Assembly: GCA_002395775.1 (NCBI GenBank)
Contig: DGUV01000003.1
Location: 1-41,161, forward strand
DNA length: 41,161 bases
Direction of reading: 5' to 3'
DNA from: Prevotellaceae bacterium UBA4301
GTDB lineage: Bacteria; Bacteroidota; Bacteroidia; Bacteroidales; Bacteroidaceae
Shown: piece after piece, positions 16,077-24,780 of the stretch
Position numbering within the stretch: the stretch's first letter is position 1
Layout: each line of letters opens with the position of its first letter
The notes under the pieces: model-generated
Databases searched by the model: none
Seen by the model: only the letters and a program-made list of their open reading frames with translations
Told to the model about the DNA's origin: nothing
Program-made: the position numbers and the translations under genes

Positions 16077-18416
16077 TTATTGACGTGTGCGTCGCACGTA
16101 GGTGCGTCGTGCCTTGGCCTTGGCGGGTTTCTCCTCCTGATTGTTGATGAGGGCCATGCATTCCTCCAGCGTGAGCTCTGCGGCGCGCTTCTGTTCGGCC
16201 TTGGGTATGCGATAGTTCTCGCCGTTGTATTGCAGATAGGGGCCGAAGCGGCCGTTGACGATGCGCAGCGTGGGTTCCTCGTCGAAGGTCTTCATGAGTT
16301 TCTTTGCCTCCTCGTCTTGTTTCTCCTGCAGCAGTGCCTTGGCCTCGGAGAGTGTGATGGTGAGGGGGTCGCAGTCCTTGGGTATGGAGACGTAGTGGCG
16401 CTGGTACTGCACGTAGGGTCCAAAGCGGCCCGTGCCCACAGTGACGGGGTCGCCGTCCAGCTCGCCCAGTGTGCGTGGCAGGCGGAAGAGTTCGAGGGCC
16501 TCGTCGAGGGTGATGGTCTCGATGCTCTGGTCGTTTTTCAGTCGGGCAAAGCGGGGCTTTTGCTTGTCATCGGCCGAGCCGATTTGTGCCACGCCGCCGA
16601 AGCGTCCGATTTTCACCGTTACGGCCTCGCCCGTCTTGGGGTCTTTGCCCAGATAGCGCTCGCCGATGCGGTGTTCCTCGCGCTCCTTCATGGTCTCCTC
16701 CACGATGGGGTTGAACTTGTCGTAGAACTTGTGCATCTCCTCCGTCCATTCGGTCTTTCCTTCGGCGATGTCGTCAAACGACTTTTCCACATCGGCCGTG
16801 AAGTTGTAGTCCATGATTTGGGGGAAGTGCTGGAGCAGGAAGTCGTTGACCACGATGCCCGTGTCGGTGGGAATCAGCTTGCCGCGCTCGCTGCCCAGGG
16901 TCACCTTCTTCTCTGTCTCGCGCATCTTCTCGCCCTTCAGGCTGAGGATGGTGTAGGGCAGCTCTTCGCCGGGCTTGTCGCCCTTGGTCACGTATTCGCG
17001 GTTCTGGATGGTGGTGATGGTGGTGGCGTAGGTCGAGGGTCGGCCGATGCCCAGTTCCTCAAGCTTGCGCACGAGGCTGGCCTCGTTGTAGCGCGGCGGG
17101 CGCTGTACGAAGCGCTGTGTGGCAGTAATCTCCTTGCGGCTGAGCATGGCGCCCACGCTCATCTGAGGCAGGCTGCCTTGCGGCTGTTCGGGCTCGTCCT
17201 CCTGTGTCTCGCGATAGACGCGCAGGAAACCGTCGAATTTCACCACTTCGCCTGTGGCCACGAACTGATATTCCGAGCCGCTGACGCTGATGGTGGCTGT
17301 GGTCTTCTCCATCTGTGCGTCGGCCATCTGGCTGGCGATGGTGCGCTTCCAGATGAGTTCGTAGAGTCGGCGCTCTTGGCTGCTGCCCTCGAGTGAGGTG
17401 CGGTCGATGTATGTGGGTCGGATGGCTTCGTGGGCCTCCTGTGCGCTCTTGCTGTTGGTGTGGTAGCGGCGCGTCTTGACGTATTGCTCGCCCAGCTGTT
17501 CGGTAATGAACTTCTTCGAGGTGGAGAGGCACAGGTTAGAGAGGTTGACGCTGTCGGTACGCATGTAGGTGATGTGTCCGCTCTCATACAGGCGCTGGGC
17601 CACCATCATGGTCTGTGCTACGCTGAAGTTGAGCTTGTGGGCGGCCTCCTGCTGCAGGGTGCTGGTGGTGAAGGGGGGCGCCGGGGTGCGCACGGTGGGC
17701 TTGGTCTGGATGTCCTCCACGGAGAACTGTGCCTGCCGACATTGTTCGAGGAACTGTTCCGTCTCTTCCTTGGTCTGGAAACGGTGATTCAGTTCGGCCT
17801 GCACCTCCACGCCGTCGGGCAGGAGGAAGGTGGCCGTGACGCGATAGTAGTCCGAGCCCTTGAAGTTGTTGATTTCGCGCTCGCGCTCGACGATGAGCCT
17901 TACGGCTACGCTCTGCACGCGGCCTGCCGAGAGGGCGGGCTTCACCTTGTGCCACAGCACGGGAGAGAGTTTGAAGCCCACGATGCGGTCCAACACACGG
18001 CGGGCCTGCTGGGCGTTGACCAGGTTGAGGTCGATGTTCCGGGGATGCTTGATGGCATCCAGGATGGCCGTCTTGGTGATTTCGTGGAAGACGATGCGCT
18101 TCGTCGTCTCTGGCTTCAGGCCAAGCACCTCATACAGGTGCCACGAGATGGCCTCTCCCTCGCGGTCTTCATCGGAAGCCAGCCACACGGTCTTTGCCTT
18201 CTTGGCCTGGGCGCGCAGTTCGGTCACCAGTTTCGACTTGTCGGTCGGGATTTCGTACTGCGGGGCAAAGGTGTCGGTGTTGATGCTGAAACTCTTTTTC
18301 TTCAGGTCGCGTATGTGGCCGTAGCTCGACATGACTTTGTAGTCCTGTCCGAGGAACTTTTCTATTGTTTTGGCCTTTGCGGGGCTCTCCACGATAACGA
18401 GATTTTCTTTCGCCAT
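16077..18416 (-). CDS. topA: DNA topoisomerase I
   Basis: A 779-residue type IA topoisomerase relaxing negative supercoils. The TOPRIM domain begins NLVIVESPAKAKTIEKFLG and has the acidic DEDREGE motif; the active-site Tyr is Tyr284 in HITYMRTDS. The C-terminal part has repeated units such as GRFGPYVQYQ and GRFGPYLQYN instead of C4 zinc fingers, ending in a basic tail (KAKARRTYVRRTRQ). The start at 18416 (MAKENL) fits the family; a longer frame would run through the -7 element at 18444-18451. Confidence 0.96.
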   Translation of the reverse strand: MAKENLVIVESPAKAKTIEKFLGQDYKVMSSYGHIRDLKKKSFSINTDTFAPQYEIPTDKSKLVTELRAQAKKAKTVWLASDEDREGEAISWHLYEVLGLKPETTKRIVFHEITKTAILDAIKHPRNIDLNLVNAQQARRVLDRIVGFKLSPVLWHKVKPALSAGRVQSVAVRLIVEREREINNFKGSDYYRVTATFLLPDGVEVQAELNHRFQTKEETEQFLEQCRQAQFSVEDIQTKPTVRTPAPPFTTSTLQQEAAHKLNFSVAQTMMVAQRLYESGHITYMRTDSVNLSNLCLSTSKKFITEQLGEQYVKTRRYHTNSKSAQEAHEAIRPTYIDRTSLEGSSQERRLYELIWKRTIASQMADAQMEKTTATISVSGSEYQFVATGEVVKFDGFLRVYRETQEDEPEQPQGSLPQMSVGAMLSRKEITATQRFVQRPPRYNEASLVRKLEELGIGRPSTYATTITTIQNREYVTKGDKPGEELPYTILSLKGEKMRETEKKVTLGSERGKLIPTDTGIVVNDFLLQHFPQIMDYNFTADVEKSFDDIAEGKTEWTEEMHKFYDKFNPIVEETMKEREEHRIGERYLGKDPKTGEAVTVKIGRFGGVAQIGSADDKQKPRFARLKNDQSIETITLDEALELFRLPRTLGELDGDPVTVGTGRFGPYVQYQRHYVSIPKDCDPLTITLSEAKALLQEKQDEEAKKLMKTFDEEPTLRIVNGRFGPYLQYNGENYRIPKAEQKRAAELTLEECMALINNQEEKPAKAKARRTYVRRTRQ

Positions 18417-18443
18417 GAGCGTCAAATTTTGAAATTGCGGGTG

Positions 18444-18451
18444 CAAAGTTA
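18444..18451 (-). promoter_or_regulatory. -7 element of the topA promoter
   Basis: Minus-strand TAACTTTG matches TAnnTTTG 27 nt upstream of the topA ATG. No TTTG at the -33 distance. Confidence 0.45.
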
Positions 18452-18477
18452 GGGCAAAAATCTCATTTATACCTTAT

Positions 18478-19005
18478 TTATATAGTAAAATTTGCTAAAA
18501 ATTTCTTCACTCCCAGGCGGATGCTGTCCAGTCCGAACTCCTCAGGACGTATGTCCTGTAGCGGAATCCACATGAGTTCGGCCGCATCGTCCATGGCATG
18601 GCTGCCGAGGGTGGAATCCACCTGACATCGGAAAAACATGTCCACCGTGTGGACCAGGAAGTCGCTGTAGAGATAGGTATTGGGCAGCGAGAAGAGGAAC
18701 TGCGTGCGGGTCACCTCCAGTCCGGTCTCCTCGCGCACCTCACGCGCCACACCCTCTTCGCCTGTCTCCCACATGTCGCAGAAGCCTCCGGGCAGGTCCA
18801 GAGTGCCCCGGGCGGGTTCCTTGCCGCGCCGTGTCACGAGCAGACGCCCCTGCGCATCGGTGATGAGAGCCACGGTGGCTGCGCTGGGGTTGAAGTAGTA
18901 GGTGAAGCCACAAGTCTGGCAGTGCTTGCTCTTTTGGTTGTGTTCTACGAAATGTTGGCTGCCGCACTTGGGGCAGAAACGAAACTGGTGGAGGGGATGC
19001 TTCAT
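18478..19005 (-). CDS. NUDIX hydrolase with N-terminal zinc ribbon
   Basis: A 175-residue protein. A zinc ribbon at residues 11-34 (CPKCG and CQTCG) precedes a NUDIX domain with box GGFCDMWETGEEGVAREV then REETGLEV, matching GX5EX7REUXEEXGU. The zinc ribbon plus NUDIX layout resembles NudC-type NADH pyrophosphatases, but the protein is shorter and the NudC substrate motif SQPWPFPxS is not seen, so the substrate is open. It lies 61 nt upstream of topA on the same strand. Confidence 0.88.
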   Translation of the reverse strand: MKHPLHQFRFCPKCGSQHFVEHNQKSKHCQTCGFTYYFNPSAATVALITDAQGRLLVTRRGKEPARGTLDLPGGFCDMWETGEEGVAREVREETGLEVTRTQFLFSLPNTYLYSDFLVHTVDMFFRCQVDSTLGSHAMDDAAELMWIPLQDIRPEEFGLDSIRLGVKKFLANFTI

Positions 19006-19283
19006 GGGGGGGATGGGATTTTACTGTCTTGTTGTTGAACTTATCGTGTCTTGTGGGCATGGTCAGTGCCATTCCGGCTGCAAACTTACGAAGTTTTTTC
19101 GACATCTCGGCCCTCTCTGTCAAGAATATTCTTTGCCCTCTTTCCGGAGCCCTTGGGAACGATGGTGGTCCTTTTGTGAGTAATTTGGCGTTCTGTCATG
19201 AGTAAACCGCGATAAGGTCATATTGTCTGCGGGGCAGAATTTAGGGATTGTTGGTGGAGGGACGTAATAAAATGTGTTAAATG
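19006..19283. other. Divergent intergenic region between the NUDIX and nfeD-like genes
   Basis: No gene. Minus-strand TAAGTTTG (19088-19081) is a possible -7 element for the NUDIX gene but has no -33 partner and lies 75 nt upstream of its start. Nothing else was recognised. Confidence 0.4.
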
Positions 19284-19315
19284 TTTGCGCCTGTCGAGGG
19301 AAATGTTTAACTTTG
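19284..19315 (+). promoter_or_regulatory. Promoter of the nfeD-like/flotillin operon
   Basis: TTTG (19284-19287), a 20-bp spacer and TAACTTTG (19308-19315): a full consensus match, 28 nt before the ATG at 19344. Confidence 0.7.
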
Positions 19316-19343
19316 ACCAACAAACCTTTAAAAACGAACGAAT

Positions 19344-19937
19344 ATGGAGACAATAACAAGTTGGTACAACGCGCTCGACCCCACCATGCGTGTCTATTGG
19401 GGCATAGCCATCTTTGCCTCGGGTGTGTTTCTCATTCAGATGGTGATGACCTTCATCGGCATTGGCGATATAGATGGCGGCGATGCCGACTTTGACCTGG
19501 GCGACGGTTCGGGCAACACGCTCGACACGGGCGGCACGCTGCAGCTCTTCTCCGTGCGCAACATCATCAATTTCCTGCTCGGCGTGGGCTGGGGTGGTGT
19601 GTGTTTCTCGCAGACCATCGACAACCACACCTTGCTGGCGCTGGTGGCTCTGCTCACGGGTTGCGTCTTCGTGGGTGTGTTCCTGTTCCTGTTCAGCCAG
19701 ATGCACCGTCTGGAGCACGATGGCACCTTCCGCATCGAGGATGCCGTGGGACAGGTAGCCGACGTCTATCTGCGCATTCCCGGCGAACGTCAGGGCGAGG
19801 GCAAAATACAGTTCTCATTCCAGGGTTCCGTCCAGGAACTGCCTGCCATCACCGACGGCCCCGGCATTGCCACTGGCCAGAAGGTGCGTGTCAGGGAGGT
19901 CATCGGCGGCCACACGCTGCTCGTCGAGAAGCTTTGA
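19344..19937 (+). CDS. NfeD-like membrane protein
   Basis: A 197-residue protein with membrane segments near 19-39, 72-88 and 94-116, and a C-terminal beta-rich region (about 130-197; GQVADVYLRIPGERQGEGKIQFSFQG) that looks like the OB-fold of NfeD/YuaF proteins. An acidic loop (GDIDGGDADFDLGDGSG) joins the first two segments. NfeD-type proteins are typically encoded beside flotillins and act with them in membrane organisation; here a flotillin gene follows after 60 nt. No serine-protease domain is present, so this is the short form. Confidence 0.8.
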   Translation: METITSWYNALDPTMRVYWGIAIFASGVFLIQMVMTFIGIGDIDGGDADFDLGDGSGNTLDTGGTLQLFSVRNIINFLLGVGWGGVCFSQTIDNHTLLALVALLTGCVFVGVFLFLFSQMHRLEHDGTFRIEDAVGQVADVYLRIPGERQGEGKIQFSFQGSVQELPAITDGPGIATGQKVRVREVIGGHTLLVEKL

Positions 19938-19997
19938 CGGCATCTGAGTAATCCAAGTATTCCGAGTAATCTGAAAAAAACCTAAAAAAAATAAACT

Positions 19998-21362
19998 ATG
20001 GAAATCTATCTGCCTCTCATCCTCATCGTCGTGGCCGTGCTGCTTGTCATGGCCCTGCTCAATCGCTACCGCCGCTGCCCGTCGGACAAGATTCTTGTGG
20101 TCTATGGCACATCGGGCACAAGCAAGAGCGCCAAGTGTGTCCATGGGGGCGGCACATTCGTGTGGCCCATCATTCAGGACTATGCCTACCTGTCGCTGAC
20201 TCCCATCAGCATTGATGCCAACCTGACCAACGCCCTGTCGCGCCAGAACATCCGCGTCGATGTGCCTTGCCGCTTCACCGTCGGCATCAGCACCGAGCCC
20301 GAAAGCATGCTGGCTGCCGCCGAGCGTCTGCTGGGACTGACCCCGCAGCAGATTCAGGAACTGGCACGCGACATCCTCTTCGGCCAGCTGCGTCTGGTCA
20401 TCGCCACCATGAGCATCGAGGAACTGAACTCCGACCGCGACAAGTTCCTTGAGGCCATTTCGTCGAATGTGGAGGTGGAACTGAAGAAGATAGGTCTGCG
20501 GCTCATCAACGTCAACGTGACCGACATCAACGACGAGAGCGGCTACATCGAAGCCCTCGGTCAGGAGGCTGCTGCCAAGGCCATCAACGAGGCCAAGGTG
20601 CGCGTGGCCGAACAGGAGAAGCTGGGCGAAATCGGTAAGGCCGATGCCGTCCGTGAGACCCGTATCCGTACGGCTGCCGCCAATGCCGAAGCCGTGAAGG
20701 GTGAGAACGAAGCCAAGATAAACATTGCCAACTCCGACGCCGACCGCCGCGAGCGTGAGGCTGAGGCCCAGCGCCGCGCCACAGCTGCCGAGAAGGTGAC
20801 CCAGGCCCAGGCTCTGGAGGAGTCGTACGCAGCCGAGCAGAAGGCCGAGAACGCCCGTGCCGAGCGCGAACGTTCGACGCAGAACGCCAACGTCATCGTG
20901 AAGCAGGAAATCGAGAAGCGCCGCCTCATCATCGAGGCCGAGGCCGCTGCCGAGCAGAAGCGCGTCAATGCCAAGGGTGAGGCCGATGCCATCTTTGCCA
21001 AGATGGAGGCCGAGGCCAAGGGTCTGTATGAGATTCTGACCAAGCAGGCACAGGGCTACGACAAGATGATTCAGGCCGCCGGAGGCGATGCCACCAAGGC
21101 CTACACCCTGCTCTTGCTGGAGAAACTGCCCGACCTGGTGAAGACCCAGGTGGAGGCCATCAAGGGCATCAACATCGACAAGGTGACCGTCTGGGACAAC
21201 GGGGCCGGCGGCAACGGACAGACCAGCACGGCCAACTTCCTCTCGGGGCTGATGAAGAGCGTGCCCCCCTTGGGCGAACTCTTCGACCAGGCAGGCATGG
21301 CGCTGCCCGAGTACCTGGCCAAGAAGAAGGAAGAGCCGAAGGAACCCGAGGAAGAAGCATAG
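19998..21362 (+). CDS. Flotillin-family (SPFH) protein
   Basis: A 454-residue protein with an N-terminal membrane helix (YLPLILIVVAVLLVMALL), an SPFH/band-7 domain (about 30-190) with NIRVDVPCRFTVGI, and a long Ala/Glu-rich coiled coil (about 190-340) with AEAQRRATAAEKVTQAQALE. The C-terminal part (LLLEKLPDLVKTQVEAIKGI) is the flotillin oligomerisation region, followed by a Gly-rich stretch and an acidic tail. Flotillins scaffold functional membrane microdomains. Partner of the upstream NfeD-like gene. Confidence 0.92.
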   Translation: MEIYLPLILIVVAVLLVMALLNRYRRCPSDKILVVYGTSGTSKSAKCVHGGGTFVWPIIQDYAYLSLTPISIDANLTNALSRQNIRVDVPCRFTVGISTEPESMLAAAERLLGLTPQQIQELARDILFGQLRLVIATMSIEELNSDRDKFLEAISSNVEVELKKIGLRLINVNVTDINDESGYIEALGQEAAAKAINEAKVRVAEQEKLGEIGKADAVRETRIRTAAANAEAVKGENEAKINIANSDADRREREAEAQRRATAAEKVTQAQALEESYAAEQKAENARAERERSTQNANVIVKQEIEKRRLIIEAEAAAEQKRVNAKGEADAIFAKMEAEAKGLYEILTKQAQGYDKMIQAAGGDATKAYTLLLLEKLPDLVKTQVEAIKGINIDKVTVWDNGAGGNGQTSTANFLSGLMKSVPPLGELFDQAGMALPEYLAKKKEEPKEPEEEA

Positions 21363-21396
21363 GCCGAGGCCCTGCTCTTTCCCTAAAATCATAATA

Positions 21397-21435
21397 AATG
21401 AGGATTGCCCATGTCGGCAATCCTCATTAACTTTG
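21397..21435 (+). promoter_or_regulatory. Promoter overlapped by a perfect inverted repeat
   Basis: Arms AATGAGGATTGCC (21397-21409) and GGCAATCCTCATT (21416-21428) are perfectly complementary over 13 bp. TAACTTTG (21428-21435) is a -7 element and ATTG (21404-21407) lies 20 bp before it, so the repeat fills the space between -33 and -7. It has no T tract, so operator function is more likely than termination, though it could also end flotillin transcription. It would control the lipoprotein/receptor pair. Confidence 0.55.
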
Positions 21436-21466
21436 CACCCGAAATCCAAACGTAAAAAAGATTGTT

Positions 21467-21994
21467 ATGAAACTGAAGAACATTTTCATGCTCCTGGCCC
21501 TCACATTGGGCGCATTCACCTTCGTGGCCTGTGGCGACGACGACCCCGATCCCGATCCCGATCCCCAGGACCAGGGTACAATCTCCGAGGCCAACAAGGC
21601 CGTGGTTGGAGTATATGAGGGTTGGACCAACCTGACGACCACCTATCTCAACAGGAACTACGCCAACGACACCTTCACACTGGCCTTGAGCGATGGCGGT
21701 TCCCTGGTGGCAACCTTCACCGACGCCATTTGGGGCACGGCCACCATCACGGGCATACAGGCCAGCAAGACGGATACGGGCTACAAATTGGAGCACGGCG
21801 AGGGCTCGTTCGTCATGAACAATCCCCGCGACCCCGAAAATCCCACACAGACCTTTGCCTGCAAACTGGAAAGCGCCACCATCAGCGCCGACAAGGCACA
21901 GCTGACAGCCGTCATCTCGGCCTACATGGAGGTGGGACATGGCAACATGACCTTCACCTTCCAGACAGGTGAGATGCCCACCGATGAGAAGTAA
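21467..21994 (+). CDS. Surface lipoprotein, calycin-like
   Basis: A 175-residue lipoprotein: signal peptide and lipobox ending FVAC with Cys22, followed by GDDDPDPDPDPQDQ, an acidic spacer typical of Bacteroidetes surface-exported lipoproteins. The rest is beta-rich (VVGVYEGWTNLTTTYLNRNY, then alternating strands) and resembles the calycin-like lipoproteins of this phylum; this assignment is tentative. It ends 3 nt before the ATG of a TonB-dependent receptor, so the two probably act together in ligand capture and import at the outer membrane. Confidence 0.75.
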   Translation: MKLKNIFMLLALTLGAFTFVACGDDDPDPDPDPQDQGTISEANKAVVGVYEGWTNLTTTYLNRNYANDTFTLALSDGGSLVATFTDAIWGTATITGIQASKTDTGYKLEHGEGSFVMNNPRDPENPTQTFACKLESATISADKAQLTAVISAYMEVGHGNMTFTFQTGEMPTDEK

Positions 21995-21997
21995 TTG

Positions 21998-24472
21998 ATG
22001 CATATAAAAGAAGGATTGATAGTTATATTGTTCAGCACGGTGGCCTTCATGGGTCTCCGTGCTGAACGCATAATCCCTAATCCCTATTCCCTAATCTCTA
22101 ATCCTGTCAGCATAGCCGACACCTCCCGCGTCACCGACCTCGACGAGGTGGTCATCGTGGCCCAGCCCAAGGAGACGGGCCGCCTGCGCACCCGCCCCCT
22201 GAGCAGCACCATGTTCTCCGCGGCTGACATGCACGGTCTGGGACTCAGCGACGTGCGCAAGATGAGCCTCTTCGTCCCCTCGTTCGCAATGCCGGAGTAC
22301 GGGGCGCGCTACACCTCGTCGGCCTTCGTCCGAGGCATTGGGTCCAAGGAGGGAAGCTCGGCCATCGGCATGTATCTCGACGGCATCCCCCTCATGACAA
22401 AGAGCATGTACAACCAGCACATCTATGGGCTGGAACGGGCCGACGTGTTGCGCGGACCCCAAGGCACACTCTATGGCATCAACTCCGAGGGCGGACTGGT
22501 ACGACTCTATTCGCGCAATCCCATGCAGTATCAGGGCACTGACCTGCGCCTGGGCGGAGGCTCCCACGGACAGCGGAGTGCCGAGGCCAGTCATCTCCAC
22601 CGCTTCAGCGACCGAGCCGCTCTGTCGGTGGCTGCCTTCTACGACGGGACGAACGGCTTCTTCCGCAACTCCACGACAGGCCGACAGGCCGACCTCAGCA
22701 ACGAGGCCGGCGGTAAGGTCCGACTCATGGTGCAACCCTCAGACCGCCTCTCGTTCGACTATACGGCCGACTATCAGTGGGTGCGCCAGCGCGGCTTCCC
22801 CTATGGTGAGCTCAATCCCCAGACGGGCCATGTCGCACATCCCGCTTCCGACCCCGAGGGGCGCTATCAGCGGCAACTCCTGACCACAGGCCTCACCACC
22901 CAGTGGCTGGCTCCGAAGTTCGTCCTCACAAGCACCACCAGTTTCCAATACCTGCGCGACCACATGCACATGGACATCGACTACACCGCAGCCGACCTCA
23001 TGCGCATGCACCAGCATCAGCGCCAGCAAGCCCTCACCGAGGAACTGACCCTGAAGGGCCGCAATGCCGAGAGCCGATGGCAGTGGGCCACGGGCATCTT
23101 CGCTTCGGCCCTGTGGAACCATACCAATGCCCCCGTCGATTTCCAGCCGGCCATGAACGACCAGCTTTCCCAGACCATCCAGAACTACGCCTACAACGGC
23201 ATGTTCAATGCCATGTCGGGCCGCCGCATGATGGAGCTGATGGAGCAGGGGATGTCGCGTGAGGAAGCTTTGGCACAGGCCGATGCCGAGACGGCAGCCA
23301 GCATCGAGGCACGGGGAGGATGCCACATCCGCATGGACATCGACCAACCCATCTTTGGACGCTTCGACACTCCTCAGCAAAACCTGGGGCTCTTCCACGA
23401 GAGCAGTTACCGCATCACCGACCACCTCACGGCCACACTCGGACTGCGCTACGACCTCAGCCACGTGGCCATCGACTATGAGACGGGCGCACAGGCCCAC
23501 ATCGTAGAGAGTGTGCTCGGCGTGAATGTCGATGCACGCATCACCGACATCCTTGCCCACCAGGAGGACAACTATTTCCACCAACTGCTGCCCAAGGCTG
23601 CCCTTACTTACGCCCTCCCTTCAAGGGAAAGCTGGGGAGGCTCTTTCTACCTCTCCTTCTCAAAGGGCTATCGGGCAGGCGGCTACAATTTCCAGTCGTT
23701 CAGCGACATCCTTCAGCCCGAGCTCCGTCGCTATGCGCAGCAGGCCCGTGCCGACCTCACCATCGAACATGATGCCGCTGCCTACGCCCAGATATGTGAT
23801 GCCATCAGCTATAAGCCCGAAACCTCGTGGAACTACGAAGTGGGCACCCATCTCAACCTCTTCCAGCATCGGCTGCAGCTGGATGCCTCGGTCTATTACA
23901 TGGAGGTCCACAACCAGCAGGTTTCCCGCTTTGCCAACAACTACGGCTTCGGGCGCCTCACGGTCAACGCTGCCAAGAGCTACAGTTGCGGAATGGAGGT
24001 TTCGCTTCGGGGACATGCCATCGACAACCGCCTTGTTTACGGTCTTTCTTATGGCTACAACCATGTGGCGTTCCGCGAGTTCGATGACCAGATTGACGGG
24101 AAGGACATCTCTTATAAGGGCAACCTTGCGCCCTTCGTTCCGGCTCATACATTGGCCGCCTGCCTCGACTATCGCATCCCCCTCTCCACCCGAGCCATCC
24201 AGGCGATTACCCTCGGCATCAACACAACGGCCCGGGGCAAGACCTATTGGGACGAGTCCAACACCTACGCCCAGAAGTTCTATGCCACGCTGGGGGCACA
24301 CCTGCGGCTTGATTTCCGCCACGACATCTCCCTGAATCTTATGGGGCGCAACCTCACCAACACCCGTTACAACACCTTTGCCTTCGACAGCTCGGCCACA
24401 GGTAGTCAGTTCTTCTTCGCTCAGCGTGGTACCCCCCTTCAGTTTGCTGCCGAACTCTCGGTACACTTCTGA
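21998..24472 (+). CDS. TonB-dependent outer-membrane receptor
   Basis: An 824-residue receptor with a signal peptide (ILFSTVAFMGLRA). A TonB-box-like DLDEVVIVAQ lies near residue 46, followed by the plug domain (RTRPLSSTMFSAADMHGLGL, VRGIGSKEGSSAIGMYLDGIP, ERADVLRGPQGTLYGINSEGG) and a beta barrel ending in the aromatic strand LQFAAELSVHF. There is no SusC-type carboxypeptidase-like N-terminal domain, so it is of the classical siderophore/cofactor type; the ligand is unknown. The upstream TTG at 21995 is also possible as a start. A hairpin and a heptamer repeat lie inside the first 110 bases of the gene. Confidence 0.92.
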   Translation: MHIKEGLIVILFSTVAFMGLRAERIIPNPYSLISNPVSIADTSRVTDLDEVVIVAQPKETGRLRTRPLSSTMFSAADMHGLGLSDVRKMSLFVPSFAMPEYGARYTSSAFVRGIGSKEGSSAIGMYLDGIPLMTKSMYNQHIYGLERADVLRGPQGTLYGINSEGGLVRLYSRNPMQYQGTDLRLGGGSHGQRSAEASHLHRFSDRAALSVAAFYDGTNGFFRNSTTGRQADLSNEAGGKVRLMVQPSDRLSFDYTADYQWVRQRGFPYGELNPQTGHVAHPASDPEGRYQRQLLTTGLTTQWLAPKFVLTSTTSFQYLRDHMHMDIDYTAADLMRMHQHQRQQALTEELTLKGRNAESRWQWATGIFASALWNHTNAPVDFQPAMNDQLSQTIQNYAYNGMFNAMSGRRMMELMEQGMSREEALAQADAETAASIEARGGCHIRMDIDQPIFGRFDTPQQNLGLFHESSYRITDHLTATLGLRYDLSHVAIDYETGAQAHIVESVLGVNVDARITDILAHQEDNYFHQLLPKAALTYALPSRESWGGSFYLSFSKGYRAGGYNFQSFSDILQPELRRYAQQARADLTIEHDAAAYAQICDAISYKPETSWNYEVGTHLNLFQHRLQLDASVYYMEVHNQQVSRFANNYGFGRLTVNAAKSYSCGMEVSLRGHAIDNRLVYGLSYGYNHVAFREFDDQIDGKDISYKGNLAPFVPAHTLAACLDYRIPLSTRAIQAITLGINTTARGKTYWDESNTYAQKFYATLGAHLRLDFRHDISLNLMGRNLTNTRYNTFAFDSSATGSQFFFAQRGTPLQFAAELSVHF
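22030..22067 (+). promoter_or_regulatory. Hairpin inside the start of the receptor gene
   Basis: Arms GTTCAGCACGG (22030-22040) and CCGTGCTGAAC (22057-22067) pair perfectly over 11 bp with a 16-nt loop, in the signal-peptide coding region 32 nt after the ATG. Confidence 0.5.
22071..22105 (+). repeat. Five tandem heptamers in the receptor coding sequence
   Basis: TAATCCC, TAATCCC, TATTCCC, TAATCTC, TAATCCT run end to end and are translated just after the predicted signal peptide. The period of 7 is not a multiple of 3, so gain or loss of one unit would shift the frame. Confidence 0.8.
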
Positions 24473-24588
24473 AACTCTGTTTCTGTAGCTCTGGCCGACC
24501 GTGTCTCACTCAAGACATCGCTCTCCGAAAACTATGCTCCGATGGGGTGATGTCCGGACCACACTGCCGTGGTGTAGCACAAGGTGAG

Positions 24589-24630
24589 GTGTCATGTATA
24601 ATGGCACGTTTGCGTAATTATACATGACAC
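24589..24630. repeat. First palindrome after the receptor gene
   Basis: Perfect 14-bp arms GTGTCATGTATAAT (24589-24602) and ATTATACATGACAC (24617-24630) with a 14-nt loop. It shares its core TCATGTAT with the adjacent terminator hairpin. Confidence 0.75.
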
Positions 24631-24637
24631 AATCTCC

Positions 24638-24682
24638 TCATGATACATGACGATAAATCGTCATGTATCATGACATTTTTTT
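24638..24682 (+). terminator. Intrinsic terminator of the lipoprotein/receptor operon
   Basis: Perfect 16-bp arms TCATGATACATGACGA (24638-24653) and TCGTCATGTATCATGA (24658-24673) with loop TAAA, followed by CATTTTTTTC. It lies about 165 nt after the receptor stop; the DNA in between carries no gene. Confidence 0.8.
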
Positions 24683-24780
24683 CTCACAAGTACGACAATT
24701 TATTTAACTCTATAATATGCTGTAAAACAACGTATTATGAAGTAAAAGGAGGTAGGGGAATCGTCGGTAATATGAAAATA

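Noticed and set aside
18478..19005. Firm assignment as NudC NADH pyrophosphatase
   Set aside because: The zinc ribbon and NUDIX box fit, but the protein is short and the NudC-specific motif after the NUDIX box is absent.
19815..21449. 544-codon open frame antisense to the flotillin gene
   Set aside because: The Gly/Leu-rich translation mirrors the Ala/Glu coiled-coil codons of flotillin; no start signal or family resemblance.
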